A stretch of 26,772 nucleotides of DNA from a virus. The translations under genes were made by a program, and so were the position numbers. The DNA lies in IMG/VR virus record IMGVR_UViG_3300028392_000255, positions 1 through 26,772 of that record; one strand, 5' to 3'. Shown here one piece after another: positions 1 to 7,122 of the stretch; position 1 is the first letter of the stretch, and every line of letters starts with the position of its first letter. The notes beneath the pieces are model-generated. The model did not search any database and was not told the origin of the DNA. It worked only from the letters and a program-made list of their open reading frames with translations.

Positions 1-2119
1 CTTGGTCCATTCCCAGCATCCACATTGCAAAAAGGCGATGATGCCCGTCTACGATAATCAACTTTTCCCCATCGTCATAAACCATTGGGAAATTACGGTA
101 CTCAGTAATTGCCTGACCAGCCGAGACAATATGATCGGCCACATTAGAGCGGTCCATCGAAGTATTTGTTCCGTAGAGTTCCTTGATGTTGACTAGCGTA
201 ACTTTTGCTTTCTGCCAAATATCAGGATCTACCGTGTAAACGCCATTTTCGGTTTCAACAGTCTGCCACGGAGAAGCCACTTCATCTTCGAGTTGTTGTT
301 CAGAGTCAGTAGTCGGGTGAGTTCCGGCGAGGTTAGGTAAAGCCGCTAATCGAGCGAGCGCATCTTTAATCTTAGCCTTATCCGGCACTCCAGCCTTTTC
401 AAAGTCAGGAGCAGTCGTTTCATTTGCATTAGGTAAAGGCTTAGGCTCATTAGGTAAAGGCTTAGCGGAATCCGTAGGCTTTATTTCTCCCTCTGGAACC
501 GTCGGAGCCATAGGGTTAACAGCATCTTGAACATTTTCTACGCCAACGATAGGGGCAGAAGCGTTAATGATTCCTTCTGGAGAGAATAGAAATACGCCAT
601 TACCGGCTACGAGAATTGGTTGGTCGGCGGCTGGAGTGTCCAGAAGCGGAAGCCCTAGTTCAGAGCGGCGTTCGTTGATGGTTTTAGTTCCGCCACGAAG
701 TTCAAGATCAGACTTCTTTGCCATCTGTTCGTTGTCGCGGATTTCTTTAATCATAAACTTAAATTCAAGTTCTCTAGGCATACCGAGGTATGTGTAGGAA
801 ATGTTTGTAAGCATTTTAGAAATCCATTGAGCCAACGGAGCGACCCCAATAGATTGAGCCGCTTCTGCTTCTCCCTCTTGATGACCGCTAGCACCCATTC
901 CACCTTTAGAGGAGAATCCGATTTCGGTAGGCAATACGCCAAAGTGACCAGTTATAGAAGTAATCAAATATTCATCAAGAGCGGCCTTAAACTTCTCGCC
1001 GTAGCCTTCATAAAATTCAGGTTTCAATCCGGCTGGCAAAATAAGAGCACGCTTACGCTGTTCGGTTTGTCCAGCAAGGTTGTCGTTAATAATGTTTTCG
1101 TACTGCTTCATTACGAGCGGGTCATTACCGAAATCCGCATCCGAAGTAAGCATCATTTCAGGAGTTACGCCATCGGTATATTCAGCGCGAAGCCATTGTT
1201 GGCGGCGAAGATATAGGTCGGCTAAAGGTAGGCAACGCTCAACAGGAGACGAGCCATAAACCGAGTTAGCCCTGCGATTGCGAATGAAATAACTTAGGTC
1301 ATCGGAAGTGAATTCACCGTCGGCTTCTGGATCATCCGAGTTTGCTTGAAATTCAGTCCGAGGAAAGCCATAAAGGATTTGTTGGTAAGCGGCTTGTGGA
1401 GCCATCGGGCGCATACCGCGATCATCCAACATTGGTTTGATAGTAGAGCCATCAAGGATTTGGAAACCGTACAAGTCTCCCCCGACAGTCTTTTGCGGCC
1501 AGATAGCCCACGCATCAAGTACGAGAATTTCTTCTAGGCTCATCATCATCCAGTCGATAAATGTTAAGCCGTTTGCCTTGTCGGGGTTTTCCCAGAAGGT
1601 ACGAAGTCGATAAATTTCATCGGAGAATTTTTGTCTTGCTTGACTCATAGCGCGAGTGTGATCTCCGCCTATTTCAGCAATAATCTTTTCGGAAGCATCT
1701 TCGGCAATTACAATGTCCCAGTCGAGTCCGGAAATTTTTGACTTTAATACTTCAATACAGCGACGAACAATATCTATCTGCTCGGCTGCTCCACGAAGGG
1801 TTTTGAATTGAACTAATTTTTGTTCTGAACCGATATTAAGGTTCTGCGCTACTTGATATTCGTAGCGGCGTGGGTCGGGTCTACCGTCTGAGCGTAAAGG
1901 GTTAATCGCGCCCGGCAGGATTGGCATACCCGGACCGAAAGGCACTCCAGCCATAATCGGGTTACGAGTTAGCGGAGTTTGTTGTCCATAAGTTTGACCC
2001 GCACGGGAGTCTCTCATTTCTTGTTCCGTCATTACGACAGATCCCGCAGGAAGATTATTTGGAGCCTTCTCAATTTGTGCTTCAACGATTGCTTTTGCTA
2101 GACGGTCTAATAGACCCAT
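1..2119 (-). CDS. Phage portal protein with C-terminal ParB-like domain (3' end outside window)
   Basis: Open for 706 codons from an ATG preceded by a strong Shine-Dalgarno (AAGGAG) to the window edge, so the C-terminus is missing. Residues about 1-500 read as a portal protein: the dodecameric ring at the capsid vertex through which DNA is packaged. It lies directly after TerL, as expected. A Pro/Thr/Glu-rich linker (about 535-600) contains a KPLPN repeat. After it comes a second domain ending in the motif DGHHRLFAMWMLG (691-703), typical of the ParB/sulfiredoxin-like fold. Portal identity rests on position, length and general resemblance. The ParB-like call rests on the motif. The extra domain may be a virion-delivered or DNA-contacting module; its activity is unknown. 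Confidence 0.85.
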   Translation of the reverse strand, partial: MGLLDRLAKAIVEAQIEKAPNNLPAGSVVMTEQEMRDSRAGQTYGQQTPLTRNPIMAGVPFGPGMPILPGAINPLRSDGRPDPRRYEYQVAQNLNIGSEQKLVQFKTLRGAAEQIDIVRRCIEVLKSKISGLDWDIVIAEDASEKIIAEIGGDHTRAMSQARQKFSDEIYRLRTFWENPDKANGLTFIDWMMMSLEEILVLDAWAIWPQKTVGGDLYGFQILDGSTIKPMLDDRGMRPMAPQAAYQQILYGFPRTEFQANSDDPEADGEFTSDDLSYFIRNRRANSVYGSSPVERCLPLADLYLRRQQWLRAEYTDGVTPEMMLTSDADFGNDPLVMKQYENIINDNLAGQTEQRKRALILPAGLKPEFYEGYGEKFKAALDEYLITSITGHFGVLPTEIGFSSKGGMGASGHQEGEAEAAQSIGVAPLAQWISKMLTNISYTYLGMPRELEFKFMIKEIRDNEQMAKKSDLELRGGTKTINERRSELGLPLLDTPAADQPILVAGNGVFLFSPEGIINASAPIVGVENVQDAVNPMAPTVPEGEIKPTDSAKPLPNEPKPLPNANETTAPDFEKAGVPDKAKIKDALARLAALPNLAGTHPTTDSEQQLEDEVASPWQTVETENGVYTVDPDIWQKAKVTLVNIKELYGTNTSMDRSNVADHIVSAGQAITEYRNFPMVYDDGEKLIIVDGHHRLFAMWMLGMDQ
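428..464. repeat. Two-copy 16-bp direct repeat inside portal gene linker
   Basis: The 16-mer ATTAGGTAAAGGCTTA occurs at 428-443 and 449-464 (period 21 bp) and encodes the repeated KPLPN of the linker between the portal body and the ParB-like domain. A degenerate third copy is visible near 335. It looks like a small slippage-type expansion of an interdomain linker. Confidence 0.8.
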
Positions 2120-2148
2120 TGTCTCTCCTTAGTTATGCCCCTTATATT

Positions 2149-3519
2149 TCAGGCTGGTGTAATGATAGCGGTTTTGCATCTAGGGCATAATTTAGTTCCG
2201 CGCACCAAAGGCAATCTACACGATGGGCAGAAATCAGCCATAGCGGCAAGGGAACGCAACGCAACTGAACCAGCCATTAAATCAGAAACAGCCCAGACCA
2301 TAGCGTCCATCCGGTCTGGAGATTTATCCGAGTCCGGTTCCCAAGTAACTAACTGATCTTCTAACTCAGGGAAATCAGTACCAACGAAATGAAGTTTAAG
2401 TTGCTCACTCAGGGCAGACACCGGTTCGGCTCGCACTCTTTTGCCCCTAGAAGCGTGGACTTTTCTATACGGAACAGAAGCATCGACCTGCCTTAATAGG
2501 CTTTCGATCATATCCCCGCCGTTATTTGCTTCTCCAATTACCCTGTCGCACTTCCATTTTCTATACATTTCAACGGCCCTACGCGCCCACGCTTCCGGAG
2601 TTCCCCGCATAGAAGCATCTTCCAAAATGTAATAATGCCCGTCGGGAGTAGCACCGGCGACCACGATTCCGGTTTCATCGCTTCCCTCTCCACTCGTTAC
2701 GGCAGGATCTATAGCCACCACGCATCGAAAATAAGGCGGAGCATCTTCGACTTTAATTCGCGCTTCTTCAATAAGAGTTCGAGTCCAAAGAGCCGAATCT
2801 GATTCAGTCAGTAACTCCCCATAAAGTTCTTGCCTACCCATACGAGTGCCAGCGTATCGAGCCTGTAATTCAAGCAAGGCTTGTGGCGCAAGATTATCGG
2901 CATTATCAAAAGTTGAGCCACGAACCACCTTTACAGTCCCGTCGGTTCGTTGTACGAGATTTCGTACGAGTGCCACCGGTCTAGGAGTAGTCGTAATAAC
3001 GGTTCGAGGATGGCCACCTAAGCGAAGTCCAAATTGCAGTTGATCCCAAGTGTCCGGATATCTCCACGCGGCTAACTCATCGCACCACGCCCCGTGATGT
3101 TGCGGACCACGAAGGCGGTCAGGCTCATCGGCAGAAAAAAGTTTGATACGAGATCCATTACTCAGGATAATCGAACCTTGCGAACGATTGTAATCTTCTA
3201 AAGAGCCATAATCTCGAAGTATGTTGATAATTCCAGATTCACCTTCGGCGCATACATCTCGCACATCGCCAAAAGTCGGAGCCACGATAGCCCACCGAGT
3301 ATTGTTTTGAGTAGTTGCTTCCCACGCTAGCCATTCAGCCGCAGTACGAGTCTTTCCAGCACCACGCCCAGCAAGATAAAGGTAAATGCTCCACGGCTCA
3401 TCGCTATTCGGTAATTGCTCCGGTCTCGCTAGATCCGTCTCCCACGCTATTCTCCGATTCTCGAACTTCTCGTATAACTTTGATAATCTCTCTTGTTCTT
3501 TGTCGTAGAAGGTTTCCAT
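2149..3519 (-). CDS. terL: Terminase large subunit (ATPase/nuclease) with C-terminal zinc ribbon
   Basis: Motor that translocates and cuts phage DNA during head filling. The ATPase domain has a conserved ARPEQLP entry segment (31-37), Walker A GRGAGKT (51-57), Walker B ending WCDE (D147, E148) and coupling motif TTTPR (177-181). The RNase H-like nuclease domain has D271 (AIDPAVTSG), E330 and the D402/D405 region (SPDRMDA). Beyond the usual end are four cysteines in CPSC...CPRC (431-448), a zinc ribbon that most TerL proteins lack. The first 39 codons overlap terS by 116 nt in another frame, yet ARPEQLP in that stretch resembles other terminases, so the early ATG is probably right. The Shine-Dalgarno is weak (GGAAGTGA), suggesting coupling to terS. 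Confidence 0.96.
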   Translation of the reverse strand: METFYDKEQERLSKLYEKFENRRIAWETDLARPEQLPNSDEPWSIYLYLAGRGAGKTRTAAEWLAWEATTQNNTRWAIVAPTFGDVRDVCAEGESGIINILRDYGSLEDYNRSQGSIILSNGSRIKLFSADEPDRLRGPQHHGAWCDELAAWRYPDTWDQLQFGLRLGGHPRTVITTTPRPVALVRNLVQRTDGTVKVVRGSTFDNADNLAPQALLELQARYAGTRMGRQELYGELLTESDSALWTRTLIEEARIKVEDAPPYFRCVVAIDPAVTSGEGSDETGIVVAGATPDGHYYILEDASMRGTPEAWARRAVEMYRKWKCDRVIGEANNGGDMIESLLRQVDASVPYRKVHASRGKRVRAEPVSALSEQLKLHFVGTDFPELEDQLVTWEPDSDKSPDRMDAMVWAVSDLMAGSVALRSLAAMADFCPSCRLPLVRGTKLCPRCKTAIITPA

Positions 3520-3883
3520 CGTAGGTAGTCACTTCCATTTCTGTCTTTACCGGCATATCTAATCCGTACAGTTTCGCATCTCGTTCCAAAATTCTTAGCA
3601 TCATCGCAATCGCCCTAAGATCACCTTTGAGCACCTTATCCCAAATAGAAGTAAGAGCAGTTTCAAGCCTAGCCCTATGCAACGCCCTACCTTCGGAAGC
3701 GAGAGCATCATCCTTAGTTCTTTCTATCGCCCTTCTAAAAGCAGCGTGCGCCCCAGACGGGTGCGAGTATCCAAGTTTTTCTGCAATCTGATCAAAAGTT
3801 AATCCGCCCTTACGGTATTTTAAAACCTCTCGTTCTTTCTCAATCAGAGCAGAATCGAGTTTAATTACATTACTGTCGCTCAT
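3404..3883 (-). CDS. terS: Terminase small subunit
   Basis: 159 aa, immediately upstream of terL. Residues about 20-60 (KYRKGGLTFDQIAEKLGY then AAFRRAIER) form a helix-turn-helix like those that recognise packaging-site DNA in TerS proteins. The middle (about 75-110) is helical and suits oligomerisation. It starts 2 nt after the glycosyltransferase stop codon, and its 3' end overlaps terL by 116 nt, which makes stoichiometric coupling likely. Identity rests on the HTH, size and position; TerS sequences are too divergent for a motif-level proof. Confidence 0.87.
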   Translation of the reverse strand: MSDSNVIKLDSALIEKEREVLKYRKGGLTFDQIAEKLGYSHPSGAHAAFRRAIERTKDDALASEGRALHRARLETALTSIWDKVLKGDLRAIAMMLRILERDAKLYGLDMPVKTEMEVTTYDGNLLRQRTREIIKVIREVRESENSVGDGSSETGAITE

Positions 3884-3885
3884 AA

Positions 3886-4758
3886 TTACATTGTAACCGT
3901 TACGGTCTGTTTCCGATACCTGCTACTTACTATCTTAGGTACGGCGTTATCCCATTTAATTGAATGATGAAATCTTCTATTCTTTTCACCCATCGTTCTC
4001 ACACTCACACACGACGGAGCCATCATCACCGTATAAAAGGATTTCACATAAGTGCCAGCATCTAAATAGATTTCAGTAAGCCCACCTTTAGCCTTTTGAG
4101 TCTGAACCTGTGTAAGTTGAAGATTCATTACGGTAAAAAATAAATCGCCCAACGCTCCAGAGACTACATAAGCATTAACATCTTCGTTAATTCGCCCAAT
4201 AAATTTAATTGGCTTGTTCATATCCATAAAGAAACTGTTCATCGCTTTACGCAGGATCCCTTTACCGATAGACCCATCTATCCCGCCAATATGATCTCCG
4301 CCTTGACTCATCGCCACCGTTACGGCTCCGGTATTTTTTAAAAGCGTAATCATCGCTTCGACTATCGCGTCAAAATTATGAATTGTTTTAGATCTAATAA
4401 CCCCATCTTCTACATATCTATGGCAAAAGGTCGTGTAATCATCATCCAGTTGAAGCATATAATCCAGCCCCATTGTTTTAGCGATTCTTTGAGATTCATT
4501 ACGGGCATAAGTAACCCCACGAAGGCTTTGAAGCGAATCCCCGATATCAAAAGTTTGAGACGCAGCTTTTTTATCGAACTGAATAACCTTATCTTTTCCA
4601 AAGGTATTACGGTACTCATCGGCAGTTTTATCTTCGCTGTCGATAATGAAATAAATCTTTCCCGTATATCCGGATTTTTTTAAGGCTTGAACAGTTTTAA
4701 CATTATCCGGCCTACCGTGGGTCAAAATGAATACGGCGAAATTATTCACTTTCTTCAT
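3886..4758 (-). CDS. TET-associated glycosyltransferase (TAGT)-like, predicted DNA-base glycosyltransferase
   Basis: 290 aa GT-A-type protein. Visible motifs: N-terminal ILTHGRPDN (11-19), YARNES (84-89), metal/nucleotide-sugar motif QLDDDYTTF (103-111), a central GRINEDVN block (about 188-195), TQKAKGGLTEIY, then GTYVKSF and RRFHH towards the C-terminus. From memory this order matches the TAGT family, predicted to add sugars to hydroxymethylated pyrimidines in phage DNA. It overlaps the upstream ParB gene by 17 nt. No TET/JBP dioxygenase, cytosine methylase or hydroxymethylase gene is in this window, so the substrate base cannot be named. A role in genome hypermodification against restriction is inference; surface glycan transfer is the alternative. 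Confidence 0.84.
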   Translation of the reverse strand: MKKVNNFAVFILTHGRPDNVKTVQALKKSGYTGKIYFIIDSEDKTADEYRNTFGKDKVIQFDKKAASQTFDIGDSLQSLRGVTYARNESQRIAKTMGLDYMLQLDDDYTTFCHRYVEDGVIRSKTIHNFDAIVEAMITLLKNTGAVTVAMSQGGDHIGGIDGSIGKGILRKAMNSFFMDMNKPIKFIGRINEDVNAYVVSGALGDLFFTVMNLQLTQVQTQKAKGGLTEIYLDAGTYVKSFYTVMMAPSCVSVRTMGEKNRRFHHSIKWDNAVPKIVSSRYRKQTVTVTM

Positions 4759-5488
4759 CTTTCATCTCGTTAATTGTCTCCACGAAGGCGGCGTACCCAT
4801 AGCGAATTGCATCATCTAAGTCGATAATTACGAGCGCGGATTTTTCCATCAACTCTTGGATTTCCGGCGTAGCGTGAGGGTAATACTCGGCGATTTTAGA
4901 ATAATTGAAAACTGTATGCCTATTGGCGGCCATAATAAGAAAATCTTGTACATCTTCGGGAAGATCAGCGGCGAGAATCTCATTTCGTAATTCTTTAGCC
5001 TTATCTTCATTAAAAAGATCACTCATTACCGGCTTATCGCCCACGATTTCATATTGAGGAAGATTTACGGTTTTCGTATAAGGGTTTTCTTCCCCCGCTT
5101 TAATATCTTCAAATTCTTTGCTTGTAAATCCCAAATCGCTTAAATCCCACCCGCGCTCATCTAATTCTTTTAATTGAGCCGCAAGTACATCATCGCCCCA
5201 TTCGGCTAGTTCAGAAGATCGATTATCAGCGAGCGCATAAGCCATCGCAGTATCGGCATCCCAATTATCAGGGCATCTTGTTATTGAGATTTCATTCCAG
5301 CCTAAAGATTTGGCGGCTTCAAGCGTTCCATTGCCGGCAATTACTACCCCGTTATGAACGACTATCGGTTTTCTTTGCCCAAACTTATTAAGGCTTGCCG
5401 AAATTGCATCAAGATTTTTTTTGCTATGCCGTCTCGCGTTGTTCGGATCTAGGTTCAGACTTTCTATCGCTACTGTTTCCAAATTCAC
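4742..5488 (-). CDS. ParB-like nuclease-domain protein paired with the glycosyltransferase
   Basis: GTG start with Shine-Dalgarno GAGG six bases upstream. Residues about 5-90 form a ParB/Spo0J N-terminal domain: DPNNARRHSKKNL, FGQRKPIVV and GNGTLEAAKSLGW (the last corresponds to the GxGxRxxA nucleotide motif). The C-terminal half (about 135-240: NPYTK, LPQYEIVGDKP, FLIMAANRHTVFNY, KIAEYY, ALVIIDLDDAI) is a separate conserved block that I recall from phage ParB proteins encoded next to DNA-modifying enzymes. No partner ParA is seen, so chromosome segregation is unlikely. It more plausibly works with the downstream glycosyltransferase in base modification or its targeting (inference). Confidence 0.88.
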   Translation of the reverse strand: MNLETVAIESLNLDPNNARRHSKKNLDAISASLNKFGQRKPIVVHNGVVIAGNGTLEAAKSLGWNEISITRCPDNWDADTAMAYALADNRSSELAEWGDDVLAAQLKELDERGWDLSDLGFTSKEFEDIKAGEENPYTKTVNLPQYEIVGDKPVMSDLFNEDKAKELRNEILAADLPEDVQDFLIMAANRHTVFNYSKIAEYYPHATPEIQELMEKSALVIIDLDDAIRYGYAAFVETINEMKDEESE

Positions 5489-5663
5489 TTATCGCCTCTA
5501 ATCTTGCATCAAGTAAAGAATCTAATTCGCCCATTAAAAATGCTTTGCGTTGGTGAGTCAGCCTATTCCCATACTGATCTTTCATCAAAATAGAAATATG
5601 AGAAATCGCCTCGTCTATATCAGCGACAGTCACTACATCTTTTTCGATAATCACGGGATTCAT
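5424..5663 (-). CDS. Small hypothetical protein
   Basis: 79 aa, not recognised. The N-terminal two thirds look alpha-helical (TVADIDEAISHISILMKDQ, then AFLMGELDSLLDARLEAISEF). The tail is polar, rich in Arg, Ser and Glu, and overlaps the ParB start by 65 nt in another frame. Its ATG overlaps the stop of the upstream HTH gene by 4 nt (ATGA), so translation is coupled. It may be an accessory factor for the ParB/glycosyltransferase genes, by position only. Confidence 0.75.
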   Translation of the reverse strand: MNPVIIEKDVVTVADIDEAISHISILMKDQYGNRLTHQRKAFLMGELDSLLDARLEAISEFGNSSDRKSEPRSEQRETA

Positions 5664-5848
5664 TTTACCGTCTTACGCGACTCCCGTTTTTCTTTATAGG
5701 TTTTAATCTCATCCGCAAGGTAAAAAACAGTTTTCCCTTCGCGTTTTACCCATTTAATCGTTTTCCGATACTGGAGTTGTCTTAGATTATTTATGTTAAT
5801 GCCCAAATGCTCGACCACTTGGGCGCAGTTCCAGAGTTCATCTACCAA
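5660..5848 (-). CDS. Small MerR/excisionase-type helix-turn-helix protein
   Basis: 62 aa with a MerR/Xis-like winged helix: WNCAQVVEHLGININNLRQLQ (HTH), then KTIKWVKREGKTVFYLADEIKTY (wing). This is the size of AlpA/excisionase-like or MerR N-terminal domains that bind DNA. The only start giving an intact domain is TTG, 7 nt inside the end of ssb, with AAGGA about ten bases upstream. A nearby ATG is out of frame. No integrase is present, so a transcriptional role or a DNA-architecture role is likelier than excision. Confidence 0.75.
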   Translation of the reverse strand: MVDELWNCAQVVEHLGININNLRQLQYRKTIKWVKREGKTVFYLADEIKTYKEKRESRKTVK

Positions 5849-6237
5849 TTTGGCACATCCTTAGTTGCGGGAATTTCACCAAAGAATTTATCGCGCACTA
5901 CTGGAGCCTGATTCTTGGGTGATTTAGGCTTTAAGTAGAAATCAGTTCCGGAAATCTCTAATGAAGTTTTAATTTCTCCGGCTTTGTTTGTATAAGTAGA
6001 TTGAGAAAACTTACCCACGACCATAACTTTATCGCCCTTAGTCAGAGAATCGAGCACTAGGTCACTTTTAGAATTCCAAAAAGTAACTCGAAACCATATT
6101 GTCTCGCCATCTTCCCATTGACCCCCGACTTTAGATCTAGGGGTATGTGCCAGCGAAAACGATGCGAGAGTTTCTTCTTTGAATACTTTCATTTCAGGAT
6201 CAGAGCCTAAATTGCCTTCGATAATAATTTGATTCAT
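5842..6237 (-). CDS. ssb: Single-stranded DNA-binding protein
   Basis: 131 aa with an SSB OB fold: MNQIIIEGNLGSDPEMKVF at the start, WFRVTFWNSKSD (about 47-58), LTKGDKVMVVGKFSQSTY (about 65-82) and the LEISGTDFYLKP strand. It coats ssDNA during phage replication and recombination. The tail is short and ends VPNW, lacking the acidic DDDIPF tip of bacterial SSB, so it may not recruit host repair proteins in the usual way. It starts at ATG and sits between HNH and HTH genes rather than with the replication operon further right. Confidence 0.95.
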   Translation of the reverse strand: MNQIIIEGNLGSDPEMKVFKEETLASFSLAHTPRSKVGGQWEDGETIWFRVTFWNSKSDLVLDSLTKGDKVMVVGKFSQSTYTNKAGEIKTSLEISGTDFYLKPKSPKNQAPVVRDKFFGEIPATKDVPNW

Positions 6238-6268
6238 TTAATCGCCTTTCTTGATTGGATTGCTTACA

Positions 6269-6628
6269 TTACACCGATTCTACGCTTCCGTCATTTTTCA
6301 AAAGTACCCAAGAGCCATCCGGTCGAAGAAAGGGTTCAGTCTCAGGATCAGACCAACTGCTCACCATCCAGCCTTTATCGCTAGCCATCGAGGGGTTAAG
6401 GTGAATAGAGTTTGTGCCTAAATTATGGCATTTATGATGAACTTTAATTAAATTTGATGCGGAATCTTTACCGCCGCGAGATTTTAATTTTCTATGATGC
6501 AACGCCATAGATTCGAGAGCGGGGTTACCGCAAGTTTCACAGTAATGCCCCGCCCTCTCATTTACCAACTCAACGATTTCTTGTTTCAATACCAGCCAAT
6601 TTTCTGTTCGTGCATCCACGCTCCGCAA
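6269..6628 (-). CDS. HNH endonuclease-like protein
   Basis: 119 aa with an HNH nuclease core: CETC (30-33), HHRKLKSRGGKD (44-55), SNLIKVHHKCHN (58-69). This is the Cys-pair zinc site, catalytic His and metal-binding His/Asn pattern. Small HNH proteins close to terL in other phages can assist packaging cleavage; this one is about 2.7 kb upstream of terL in the same operon. The best start is uncertain: TTG as given (overlapping the SLT gene by 43 nt), or a GTG three codons in. Confidence 0.87.
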   Translation of the reverse strand: MRSVDARTENWLVLKQEIVELVNERAGHYCETCGNPALESMALHHRKLKSRGGKDSASNLIKVHHKCHNLGTNSIHLNPSMASDKGWMVSSWSDPETEPFLRPDGSWVLLKNDGSVESV

Positions 6629-6975
6629 GGAGAATGATAACGAACAGAAATATAGCGTAATCCATATTCGATTTGTTTCATAGGGTTGGAAGTTTTTGTG
6701 TGTTTATAGTTCCCCCAAGTCTCCGGCATAAATTGAGCGATTCCATACGCCCCCGAAGATTTGTTTAACGCTTTAGGATTCCAGTGACTTTCCTGTGTCC
6801 AAAGAGCATCTAGGCAAGAGAATTGAACCTTATTCGGGATCAAAATCCGCGCATAAAGTTTGGGTTCCTTAAAAAAAGAAACGCTTGTTTTTGGAGCGAA
6901 AGCGGCTGATGCTCCTACCGTTTGACAAGATCCCACCATTAAGGCAACTACAAGGATTTTGCCCCAAGCCTTTAT
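6586..6975 (-). CDS. Secreted lytic transglycosylase (SLT/Apf-like) with probable AUA start
   Basis: The domain reads ALWTQESHWNPKA with the catalytic Glu, then SSGAYGIAQFMPETW, QIEYGLRYI, and a terminal SPCGAWMH...GWY: a goose-type lysozyme/transglycosylase fold cutting peptidoglycan. The first in-frame ATG (6939) has no Shine-Dalgarno and leaves a truncated signal. Twelve codons upstream an ATA follows AAGGAA by 5 nt and shares one base with the TAA of the preceding mini-gene (TAATA, where TAATG is usual). Starting there gives KAWGKILVVALMVGSC...ASAAFA, a complete signal peptide; VGSC also resembles a lipobox. So I extend the gene to the ATA. It lies in the operon with SSB and TerL, not in the lysis cassette. 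Confidence 0.82.
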   Translation of the reverse strand: MKAWGKILVVALMVGSCQTVGASAAFAPKTSVSFFKEPKLYARILIPNKVQFSCLDALWTQESHWNPKALNKSSGAYGIAQFMPETWGNYKHTKTSNPMKQIEYGLRYISVRYHSPCGAWMHEQKIGWY

Positions 6976-7073
6976 TAGGCTTCCTTACTCCGTTTCGTAC
7001 AGAAGGAGCAGACGGTTGCCACCCATAGTTGAACACCGCATCCGCGGCAACGATTTATCTGTGAATCATCCAT
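6975..7073 (-). CDS. 32-aa zinc-ribbon mini-protein
   Basis: A tiny ORF, MDDSQINRCRGCGVQLWV then VCSFCTKRSKEA, containing two CxxC pairs (CRGC, CSFC) that suit one structural zinc. AAAGGA lies 9 nt before the ATG. Its TAA overlaps by one base the ATA that appears to start the SLT gene, so it probably couples that gene's translation. The pattern resembles the other Zn-ribbon mini-genes upstream in the same operon. Function unknown. Confidence 0.65.
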   Translation of the reverse strand: MDDSQINRCRGCGVQLWVATVCSFCTKRSKEA

Positions 7074-7122
7074 TTTCGTACATCCTTTCGGGAGATAGCG
7101 GACTCCAGTATTTTAGACCTAA

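Noticed and set aside
827-1216. Plus-strand 129-aa ORF and other short ORFs within the first 2.1 kb
   Set aside because: They are shadows of the portal frame, which is open for 706 codons with a strong Shine-Dalgarno but is cut by the window edge.
5660-5848. Excisionase of a prophage integration module
   Set aside because: The HTH resembles Xis/AlpA, but no integrase or attachment site is visible; generic DNA binding is the safer call.
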